From contig MU858057.1 in the NCBI GenBank assembly GCA_033297075.1, positions 124,001-188,000 on the forward strand: a DNA stretch of 64,000 nt, written 5' to 3'. How positions within the stretch are numbered: the stretch's first letter is position 1; each line of letters opens with the position of its first letter. The notes under the pieces are model-generated. The model ran no database searches. It was given only the letters and a program-made list of their open reading frames with translations, and was not told the origin of the DNA. The stretch is from Rhypophila decipiens. Its lineage: Eukaryota > Ascomycota > Sordariomycetes > Sordariales > Naviculisporaceae. Below are positions 55,854 to 64,000 of the stretch, one piece after another. A program made the translations under genes and the position numbers.

Positions 55854-58825
55854 GGTGGGCGATTGGCTAAGATGTTTGGATTAACTGATGGAAGCGACAG
55901 CTGGCTTTGTTGTTGAGGTGGAAGCTCGAATCCGGATTGCGGAGGGGTGGATGAGGAGCTCGGGAATGAAAGAGGCGAGGAATTTTCCTGGTTGCGCCCA
56001 AAGAAAAATCGTGTGACGATAAAGCACCGGCAGTCGCAAGATAGAGAACACCAGCTTCCAAAGTGGAAGTTTATTATAACAAGAGGGTATCTGTTGATGC
56101 GAAGGGGAGAAGGGCAAAAGGATGTGAAGCGATCAAAAGTTCAAAAGGGAGGGTTCCGGGGAGAGAGGGAGGCGAGACGTGCGGATAGAAAAGGCTTCAG
56201 GTTCGGATGGGACCTTGGCTCTTGACCTCAACAAGGCGCTCCAAAGTTGCCATGCATTTCATTTGGGGAAAGACTGCCTGGTTACAGTGGCTAGCATGTG
56301 GAGTTGGAGAAAGCTAACGTTTGGGCAGCGCGTGGCCCGAGCTTGCCCCTAGTTGCCTGGTCGTTGGCCGCCAGTGGCCGCTGGCAAATGTCTGGACCAC
56401 CAGAACCACTTGCCAATTGCTTGTCCGTCCATGACGAAGGGGTGCAGCCAACCCTGCAGAACCCTCTTGGTGCCCTCTTCTAAACCCCTTCAAGCTTAGT
56501 CAGGTCTCGGCAGCCCCCCCAGCTAAGAGGATGTGGCATCGGTCACGATCCTCTAGCTTCTGCTGGGGTTGGCCATCCAGTGCTTTTAGCTAAACACACT
56601 GGGGTTCCTTCGTTCTTGATACTGGAATCCACTGGTATTCCCAGCGCAGTGGTGACGGTGACGGGCAACCGTTGCAAGCCTGTAACCCGTTACAAATCGC
56701 TCTTTTGAGGTGGTTGGCGGTCCTTGGTGCTAACATAGTACACTACGTGTGCATAGTACATGTACGGTACGTGTATACTTTGGAGGGTCGGATGGTGGCC
56801 GCTGTCAGTGTCAAATGATTTCGTCGCCCGAGGTTGCCGGTAGTGAATGTGTAAATGCAGTCCAGGTTTGGCTGGGTTGACAGGAGCGGGTAAAGTGTGT
56901 CGATCGCTTGGAACAGTTTCCGTACAGCACACTCCACTCTGATGGCTCGCTCAGTATCCGTACAGCATCAATGACAGCACACACGACTGTGGCCGTATAA
57001 GCATGCTACAAACGGCAGAGGTCTACGCAAGTCCAACACACGTGACGCATTCTACCGAGTGGACAGCCTCTTCTGCAGGCACATTCACTGATGTCAGACG
57101 CAATGGGAAGCACATCGCGATCTTGGTTGATATTCTAAATCTGGCGGCTGTGCTGATTGGTCAAAGTCAGGGAGCACTGTCGGTTTACAAAGCGGCCACA
57201 ACCTATATCTTTTTGAGCCCTGGATAGGGGTAATGTTACCCCAATTTTCGATGGGCCTGCTTGAGTTCGTAGCAGGCTGTTATACAGGAGTGACAGGGCC
57301 TCGGCGAGCTGTTTGTGACTTTGTGCAAACCAAACATCCCGAGGCGGAATTGGTGTGCACATGGAAACGCCTGTGATTTTTCTGCAGGCAACGCGGAGCC
57401 GACAACAACATAAAGATTGGCCAAAAGGAGATTATTGGCCTCGTGATGCGATGCACGAGAATTCAAACAAAGACGAACGAGACTTGCCGCGCCCGAGTCC
57501 CACGTAACAACTCTATTCGTTCAGCCCCGAGTTGTTGCAGCCTTGGTAAAGCATTGGCATGGCTGGTTGGTGGCCAGTCCAAGAGTTGCCCAGAGTTCAA
57601 CCTGTCTTGGCGGTGGCCGTAAAACAGAGATACACAAGAAAGGGGAGCTGGTGAGTGGATATTTCCCCGCGTGTCTTGATGCTGGGGAGGAGGGCCCCGT
57701 CTCCAAATACCACCGTGTCGACGATGTTTTGCAAGCTTCAGGGGCAGAGGGCTTGTTGGGGATGATGGGTGGAGGACTGGCCTGTGTTTTATATACAGTG
57801 GGTGTGCCGTGAAGCTATTCACCAAGCATCAGCCCTGTCCAGCGTCGTACACTAGGAGGTTCAAGCACCGCACGAGAGAGAGAAAAAACCGACGGGCTTT
57901 ATCAACCACCACAAGTCAAAATCCCGTCAACACCTGCCCTACTCGAAGGAAGGACCCGAGCCGAGGCGAAATGGGCAAACCACCCAAACGCTCTTCAGTA
58001 TCTTGGCCCCAGCTCGTTTCTTTCTCGCCTCCGCATTTTGCAGAGATTAGCTCGCCATGCCAAGCCTCTATTTTTCTTCTCCTCACCACTCCGCTCTGCA
58101 CACCTTCACCCAGGGCATCGTGGGCCAAAGACAAATGCTAAAGTTTGGGCATTGGTTGTTGGAGAGTATGAGAAGGAGCTCTCCATCGTAGCGTTAAAGT
58201 GTCCTTGGCTGTCAAAATAGTGCATCTTGGGTGGCAGGTATATTCGAGCAATTTCCACGTCTAATCACTGCATCGGTGGCATCGGTGCATCCCTCCTGCC
58301 GTAGCGGCTGCACTCCGCACTTTGGACCCACCCGAGATCGATCCACGGCTGGCTTGACCGGTTCGGATCGGCCGTCAATCCCGCATTACACCTGTGCCTC
58401 TTCCGGGAAGACGATCGGACCTTGCTGCTACTTACCCGCCTGTGCCCATGTGATTAAACCGCGAAAATTCCGTTGGCTGTATTAACGCGTATCCATACGG
58501 CTTTTCCCCACCAACGGTTCGTATTTTAAACGTATGCTCTGTAAGCCTCTTGTTCAACTATGCCATTTGGACTCCTAGCGGCTGGGTAGTTGTTAGACGG
58601 CTCGTCTAGCTGTCTGGTGGTTAGATGTCACTAAATGGTTAATTGGCCACTTATTACATATAAATGGCTGGTCTTGACCAACGGCTGTACTTCGGAGCGG
58701 TTGGAGAATCCAAGCCGCTTGACAATGGCTTGAGGGCCGGCCCCGGGGAGATGGGACTGAGAGAAGGTTCCTTCCTGAACACCGAATATATACTACTAGT
58801 ATGAACCTTCTTTCCAAATTCAATT

Positions 58826-58900
58826 GAATGGCCAAGTGGCCGAGTGGTAAGTGCCGCAGTTCAATTGATCTTAAGTGCTTATGTTCAATTCCAGTTGGTA
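58826..58900 (+). pseudogene. Degenerate tRNA-like segment (Leu/Ser-type D arm)
   Basis: TGGCCGAGTGGTAAG (58837-58851) matches the A box and D arm of class II tRNAs such as tRNA-Leu. GTTCAATTCC (58883-58892) matches a B box, at normal spacing of about 45 bp. A TTCAA stretch lies where an anticodon loop would be. The acceptor and T stems do not pair, so this is not a functional tRNA. It could be a tRNA relic or a tRNA-derived short retroelement. Confidence 0.35.
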
Positions 58901-59071
58901 GTTTTAAATGTATTTGTGGATAGCTTCACTTTTGCAGCCATTACTGACTGCCTGGGGGCGGGTTTTTTGTTTTTGGCCCCAGCCCCCCGCCCAAGCCCCA
59001 GGCGGCTTGCAAGTTCAACCCGCTCCGAAGTTCAGCCGTTTGAGGCCAGTTTCCCTGACGGCTTAAACACA

Positions 59072-59130
59072 ACAAGCAGTAATTCAGTGGTTGAAGCCTA
59101 TATAAGCCGCTGGTTCAAATTCACTGGCTT
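59072..59130 (+). pseudogene. Degenerate tRNA-like segment (A box plus B box)
   Basis: AATTCAGTGGTTGAAGC (59081-59097) resembles a tRNA D arm, and TGGTTCAAATTC (59111-59122) resembles a B box about 30 bp later. An anticodon arm is missing and the stems do not close. It lies about 180-230 bp before the methyltransferase ATG. Relic or SINE-type origin is inferred. Confidence 0.3.
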
Positions 59131-59301
59131 AGGAGTTACAACCCCATTTGTTCCAATGCACTCGCCAGCCGCTCGTAACTGTCCAGCTGTAAAAGCACCC
59201 TCTATATACCGTTTAAACACCCACCCCACAGCGGGTAAGTACTGATTCGAAACCCGAGAACAAGACACCTCGAGACAACTCAACATTTTTGCAAGATAAC
59301 A

Positions 59302-60831
59302 ATGGGGATCAAGGACCTTTTACGTCTACTGGGCGAGGAAATTCAAGCTCCAGATGAAGGTATGCCTACCTGACTGTTTGTTCTCCATCTCCCAGCTCCC
59401 CAGTCCTGTTGCTTCCGTCCAACTCACATTTATGAAGCCATGTACCGTAGTACTTGATGTTCACATGCCTATAGCCAAATAGCCAATGTACCACCCCCTT
59501 CCCCCTGGAACTTACACTATTGAATAATTAATCGCTAACCTTGCCATAATTCTTCATATTCAACAGAGCACTTTGATCTGTTTGCCCAGCAGCTCCCGTC
59601 CGGAAATCTTGGCTTCATTGATCCCAAGGCCAAGACCCTCGAACTGACCGTTGCCGGCCGAGATCTCACCATCCACCAGTCCCCAGCAGTTCTGGCGTCT
59701 TCCCGGGCTGGCGGGACTACTGGAGCAGGTACGTATGTCTCATGCAAACAACAATTTGTATCTAGCTTTCCACGTGGGTGTAAAAACGGGGTGTGAAATC
59801 ATTCTGGCAATATTCTGAATGAACGATGAACAGACCTTGTCAGGTTGTTAAGAAGAAAGTGATCTACACCTTAAAAGACTCGCAGAGCATATGTCTGATT
59901 TTCACACCCCACCTTTTGCGCCCACGTACCTTTCAGGTTCTTCCGAGGCTGAAATATATAATCTTGCTTTTTTCTAACTTTCAACCTCTAAAAAGTCGTC
60001 TGGAAAATCACGCCCTTGTTCGCAGAATGGATCAGCTCGCCAACCAACCCTTTATTCACACAGGAAATTCTCACGAGCCAGTCATGCGTCATAGAACTCG
60101 GCTGCGGCATCGCAGGCATCGTCGGCCTGCTTCTCGCACCTCGAGTATCGACATATGTCCTGACTGATCAGATTTACGTCGCCAAGCTGCTAGAGGAGAA
60201 TATCACAGAGAATACACAATCCTCATCGTCGTCGGCTTCCAAACCACACAACCCCAAACAACGAATAGCCAAGTCCTCCAAATCATCTTTGGCTGCTTCC
60301 AAGACTGGAGGAGGAGGAGGAGGAGGACAAATCCGCTTCACAACCCTAGACTGGGAGACAGACGAGGCAACCCCCTCCTTAATAACATCGTCCACGGTAC
60401 TTTTCCCACCTGGCCCATCCTCTTCAGCAACCCAAACCTCCACACCAAAAAGAGCCTTTGACGCAGTTCTAGCCTGTGATTGTATCTATAATTATGCTCT
60501 GGTCGAGCCGTTCGTATCAACCTGCGTGGACTTGTGTCGTCTTAAGCAGCGATCATCATCTGCAAACCGTCAAAGGCAATCCGGTGACGACGAGTCAGCA
60601 GAGAAAGAAGCAGAGAACCCATGTATCTGCGTCGTAGGCCAGCAGCTTCGGGAACCAAGTGTATTTGAAGAATTTCTCAAGGCATTTGCGGAGGAATTTC
60701 ATGTGTGGAGGATTCCTGATCTGGCGTCAAACTCGGGGTTTGTCGTCCATTTGGGCGTCTTGAAAGGGAGTGTGAGACCTGAACTTTTGGAGGAGTTGAA
60801 GGCGTTGACTGGTTCGAGAAATGGAGTGTGA
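59302..60831 (+). CDS. rkm5: Rkm5/METTL21-type protein lysine methyltransferase
   Basis: This is an AdoMet-dependent seven-beta-strand methyltransferase of the Methyltransf_16 family; yeast Rkm5 methylates a ribosomal protein lysine. Exons are 59302-59359, 59567-59728 and 59996-60831, giving 351 residues. Motif I is VIELGCGIAGIVG from residue 105, followed by LTDQIYVAKLLEENI. The family-typical acceptor-site region is AFDAVLACDCIYNYALVEPFV, where other members carry a D-x-x-Y motif. The C-terminal sheet strand is FHVWRIPDLASN. Splicing of intron 2 rebuilds VVWKITPLFAEWISSP, typical of the family. A low-complexity insert (Ser/Lys-rich, ending in seven glycines) of about 40 residues follows motif II and is likely a loop. 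The substrate is inferred only from the family. It converges on the transglutaminase-like gene. Confidence 0.88.
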
Positions 60832-61384
60832 ACCGATTTACATATACACCTTTAACAGTTCCTACATATACATATAATTACAGGTTCAACTTCAACATTC
60901 AATACAACAGCAGTATGGCCAGTACTACGTGGTCATCGTAGACCTCCTCTTCTAGAGAGACCCAAGTGAACCTGAACCTTATGATACTTGAAATATTAAG
61001 TTTTCATCTATCGTCTAGCCCTCTGAAATTAGGAATTACCTAGGCAAGTATTGTAAAGTATGTAAATATACTGTTATCTTTAAATTTCGCCCTCAGCCCA
61101 GAGCTGGGTACTATTCCTGTATTCCCCTGCGTGTTTAACGCAATCCGATAATGGTACGTAGCTATGATAATGCAAAGAATTTCAAAAAGAAACTTGGAAA
61201 AAAAAAAAAAGAGAAAAGTCATAAATCTTGGTCACCCTTTCCTCCTGTCTTCCATCACCAGGAACTATGCCATCCATGATCCATACATCCATCCATTAAA
61301 TCATGACATCAAGAGTAACGCCACATGAAACCAACCCAAGATCTGTATATCCCATCCCATCTTCTCAAAGAGATAGTAAAGTGC
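60832..61384. other. Convergent intergenic region (553 bp)
   Basis: Shared AT-rich 3' flank between the methyltransferase (+) and the transglutaminase-like gene (-), including a 13-base A run at about 61199-61211. No gene is supported. Confidence 0.7.
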
Positions 61385-63376
61385 TCAAACCAGTTCCCAC
61401 TCGGCAATCCCCATGAGGCTAATCCGCTCCATACGACTCCTCATCTCCCACCTCTCCCTGGTAAAGCCCCTAGCATCCCTCCCCTCAAACGTATCAAGCG
61501 CATACATCATGACCTTCCCTCCGGGCTTGCCCAAATCTCTAGCCGGCACATCGGCCCAGATCCAGTACCCGTCCGTATCCATAGGGATATAATCATCCTT
61601 GGTCCCATCAGCCCCCTTGGCAATGATAAAAAACAACCGATCCTTGCCCTTCCCGTGGATCTCGCCCTTCCAGTGCGGACAAAGCTTGCCCACCTGAAAT
61701 CGCACCACCTCACCACTATTCGCACGAATCTTTTTCGCCTTGGGCTCGACAGTCTTCTCAGAGAGTCCTTCCTCCGAGGCGCTGGTGAAGAAACGGGGTG
61801 GCTCCTGACCGCCCAACGGACCCATGATGTACTCCTCCCAGCTCGGGACCCTCCCATCCTCACGAAAGAAGTGCCGATGGTTCTCGGGGTAATGCTTCAG
61901 CCCAAAAACCTCGTTGGGCATGATGAACTCGCTCGGATTGAAATGCTTGTTGTACTCATTGTTGCCGCCCAAGTGGCCCGCGCCCCAGCAGGGATCGAGC
62001 AGTTTCCACTCGCCGCCGTCGATGCGCACCGCGTTCCACGCATGGCCCGACGCATCCTTCGGGGGCGGGGGATCGCCTTTCTTGGGCATGTGAAAGCCGT
62101 AGCCCTTGCCGTGGCCGCCTACCATGAGACATTCGAGCCCGGCGCGCTCGGCGATGGTCTTGAAGATGCGGGCGTAGCCTTCGCAGACTGCCTTGCCGCT
62201 GAAGATCATCTGCTCGGGCGTCTGGCCGCGCGGGATGCATTTGTTGAAGAAGCCGTGCACGTCGTAGGCGATGTTGTGGTGTTCCCAGGTGAAGATTGCG
62301 CGCGCCTTGTCGGTGGCGGAGGGGAAAGGGTCGCAGAGGACGTGGGCGAGGTAGCCGACTGGGTCTTGGCGCGGGAGAGCGTGGATTGGATGCCGGGCTG
62401 CGACCGCGTCAGGCTGGGAGAAGTCACGGCATACGAGACACGAGTCACCGACTGGGGCGGAAGCGGCCCGGACGTTGATAGCGTCGATTTGGTCTGTTGT
62501 TGGGCGAGAGGCAAGAGGCACTGTAGGTGGCCGGGAGCCCAGCGGGATTGGTGGTGGTTTGCCGCCACCGAATCCGCTTTGGAGGGCAGACTTGGCTTGT
62601 TGTGCCGATGGAGGAGGAGGGAGACGGCGAGTGGGCAGAGATGGAGTAGAAGAGGGCCGATCCACGGCCACAGCTGAGGGCGACTTTCCGGGTCTAGACG
62701 GAAGTCGTGGAGGCAGAGAAGGGTTTGGAGGTTCCGCTATGCGAGACCGGGATGGAAGGGCAGGTGACTGATCCGCAGCTTCGCGTTCAGCGTCTTCCCT
62801 GGCTTTTGCTTCACGCTCCCTCTTGGTAGGAGGGAGGGGGGGAAGCTTCGCCTGGTCAAGGGTGGGCGGTAGCCTTCTGACAGTGCCATCTCCGCCTAGG
62901 GAGAGGTTGGAGATGGTGGAAATGTGGGACACATCTGAGGAATTGGAGTTTCTCCTTCCAGGGGCGAGTTGATTAGAGGGTCTCCGCGAGGGCAAAGCTG
63001 GCGATATCTGCTGCTGGGAGTTGCGAGTCGGCAAAGGGGGGGGAGGCAGGGTAGCGGTGCGGCCTAGGCCCGGGTGGGGAGGGGCCGCATTTCCCCGGAC
63101 TGTCTCATGCTCGGTATTTCTCCGAGGAAGCGGGGGTACCTGGTCGGTAGCTGACCTCGTGGGCCGTGGAGGAATTGACGGAGTAGGGGGCTTCACTCCG
63201 CCGGCATTTTGTGATATCTGGGTTATCGTGGACTCGGTTGCCGCTCGATTTGGGGGTGGAGGGGGCGGGGCGCGTCTGCCTGCGCTTGGCGGCGGCGCCT
63301 GGAAATTCTTTTGTCTGTTGAGTGCAGCAATTCGCTCCTTGAGCGAGTTGAACTGCGGCTTCTCCACGTCTGCCAT
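61385..63376 (-). CDS. Transglutaminase-like (Cyk3/KY-type) protein with proline-rich N-terminus
   Basis: This single-exon gene encodes 663 residues. Residues 1-300 are low-complexity and proline-rich, with many PPLP, PPPP and RPxxP runs that could bind SH3 domains. It starts MADVEKPQFNSLKERIAALNRQ, a short amphipathic helix. Residues about 340-480 are a transglutaminase-like fold with all three catalytic-type residues in order: C398 in GKAVCEGYAR, H445 in GHAWNAV and D461 in LLDPCWG. A beta-rich C-terminal part follows (VVRFQVGKLCPHWKG ... GGKVMMYALDTFEGRDARGF). The fold is shared with cytokinesis protein Cyk3 and kyphoscoliosis-type peptidases. Fungal Cyk3 usually has an N-terminal SH3 domain, absent here, so this may be a paralogue or a Cyk3-associated form. 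A role at the septum is inference only. Confidence 0.88.
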   Translation of the reverse strand: MADVEKPQFNSLKERIAALNRQKNFQAPPPSAGRRAPPPPPPNRAATESTITQISQNAGGVKPPTPSIPPRPTRSATDQVPPLPRRNTEHETVRGNAAPPHPGLGRTATLPPPPLPTRNSQQQISPALPSRRPSNQLAPGRRNSNSSDVSHISTISNLSLGGDGTVRRLPPTLDQAKLPPLPPTKREREAKAREDAEREAADQSPALPSRSRIAEPPNPSLPPRLPSRPGKSPSAVAVDRPSSTPSLPTRRLPPPPSAQQAKSALQSGFGGGKPPPIPLGSRPPTVPLASRPTTDQIDAINVRAASAPVGDSCLVCRDFSQPDAVAARHPIHALPRQDPVGYLAHVLCDPFPSATDKARAIFTWEHHNIAYDVHGFFNKCIPRGQTPEQMIFSGKAVCEGYARIFKTIAERAGLECLMVGGHGKGYGFHMPKKGDPPPPKDASGHAWNAVRIDGGEWKLLDPCWGAGHLGGNNEYNKHFNPSEFIMPNEVFGLKHYPENHRHFFREDGRVPSWEEYIMGPLGGQEPPRFFTSASEEGLSEKTVEPKAKKIRANSGEVVRFQVGKLCPHWKGEIHGKGKDRLFFIIAKGADGTKDDYIPMDTDGYWIWADVPARDLGKPGGKVMMYALDTFEGRDARGFTRERWEMRSRMERISLMGIAEWELV

Positions 63377-64000
63377 TTTGACGCCGAGTTTGCTGGTGCA
63401 AAGAGAGAAAGAATCGCGTCAATCAAGCCACTTCAGCCTTGAAAAGGGGGATGTTCGAGCTGTTAGTGAAGTGGTGGAGTAAAAGGTTTGAAGTTCCTGG
63501 CTTGGGGCGGCTAGCGGGTTGTCTTTTAGTGTCGTGCGGCGGTTCGTCCCACGAAATAGTGCAGGGGTCAAGAAGTGGCTTAGCGAGGCACAAGTCACAT
63601 ATCCGAGCCAAATGGATGGACACAGCCTTGTTGCCTCTTGGTGGTCGATTCAATCACGGATCAGGATTCTGTGTTATTTCCTTCTCATTGTTTTGGCCAG
63701 ATTCAGTCAAGATCATGGAAGCCGGCAGGATTGCTCGGGTATTCTTGGACCTGTTTCATTACCTGGTATGAAAGACTGACTTACACAAGTATTTGGGTGA
63801 CCTCGCGTACAGACGGCTTTGAGCATGACCCCTGATACATGTAATGGACATTCCTATGATGCATGCATAACAAGGAGAACGAGTCTCGTGGCAATATTCT
63901 CCAATTCTAGATCAAACGAGTGGGTAGAATCCAGTCCAGACCCCAGTACTGAACTCTGTACCCGTATCTGTACTGTACCAACTGTCTGGAACAGGACTGC
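63377..64000. other. Upstream region of the transglutaminase-like gene
   Basis: 5' flank of the minus-strand gene running to the window edge. No frame with recognisable coding character was found, and no further gene can be supported. Confidence 0.6.

Larger units (their letters stand above)
55854..59301. other. 3.4-kb intergenic region
   Basis: The left end is the leader and promoter of the acyl-CoA synthetase. The middle (56.3-58.5 kb) shows nothing assignable. The right end contains a small hairpin at about 58597-58611 (TAGACG-GCT-CGTCTA), two tRNA-like segments near 58826-58900 and 59072-59130, and TATA-like elements at 59099-59105 and about 59202, before the methyltransferase ATG. Confidence 0.55.

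Noticed and set aside
61325..62677. 450-codon plus-strand frame over the transglutaminase-like gene
   Set aside because: Antisense to the catalytic triad region, which is in frame and conserved on the minus strand.
1..64000. Secondary-metabolite or effector gene cluster
   Set aside because: One transporter and one Zn2Cys6 factor are present, but they are 20 kb apart among housekeeping genes, and no backbone synthase or tailoring enzyme was seen.

Overview
The window reads as nuclear DNA of a filamentous ascomycete, most likely a Sordariomycete. The genes have short spliceosomal introns with GT..AG ends and CTAAC/CTAAT-type branch sites. The gene content also fits: a class V chitin synthase with a myosin-like motor, an Msb2-type signalling mucin, a Zn2Cys6 regulator, and a secreted metalloprotease-like protein that may be a con-13 relative. 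No genus can be fixed from the sequence alone. Gene families were recognised by eye from motifs; no database search was run.

Layout. 0-6 kb: chitin synthase V (+). 6-9.9 kb: no clear gene, but coding-like remnants on the minus strand. 9.9-11.3 kb: secreted HEIAH protein (+), converging on an MFS transporter (-) that ends at 11.9 kb and starts at 14.1 kb. 14.1-17.2 kb: gene-poor. 17.2-19.7 kb: Msb2-like mucin (-). 19.7-28.3 kb: 8.6 kb without a recognisable gene, lying between the divergent 5' ends of the mucin and an FKBP-type prolyl isomerase (+, 28.3-29.1 kb). 30.4-33.7 kb: ubiquitin-activating enzyme E1 (+), converging on a Zn2Cys6 transcription factor (-, 34.4-37.0 kb). 37.0-45.7 kb: 8.7 kb without a recognisable gene. 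45.7-48.2 kb: isopropylmalate isomerase (-). 49.8-52.7 kb: unrecognised 946-residue protein (-). 53.7-55.9 kb: long-chain acyl-CoA synthetase (-). 55.9-59.3 kb: gene-poor, with two degenerate tRNA-like segments near its right end. 59.3-60.8 kb: Rkm5/METTL21-type methyltransferase (+). 61.4-63.4 kb: transglutaminase-like protein (-).

The genes do not form a pathway or a secondary-metabolite cluster. They are ordinary fungal genes for wall synthesis, signalling, ubiquitin activation, leucine and lipid metabolism, protein folding and methylation, separated by unusually long intergenic stretches. Those stretches show no transposon open reading frames and no obvious AT-rich repeat-induced point mutation islands.

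The most unusual signal is in the Zn2Cys6 factor. Its zinc finger can only be read if a 3-nucleotide exon (CAA, 36805-36807, minus strand) is included between two well-formed introns. Other points worth checking are the duplicated coding-like block at 6.4-7.8 kb, the tRNA-like relics, and the two gene-free 8-9 kb stretches.
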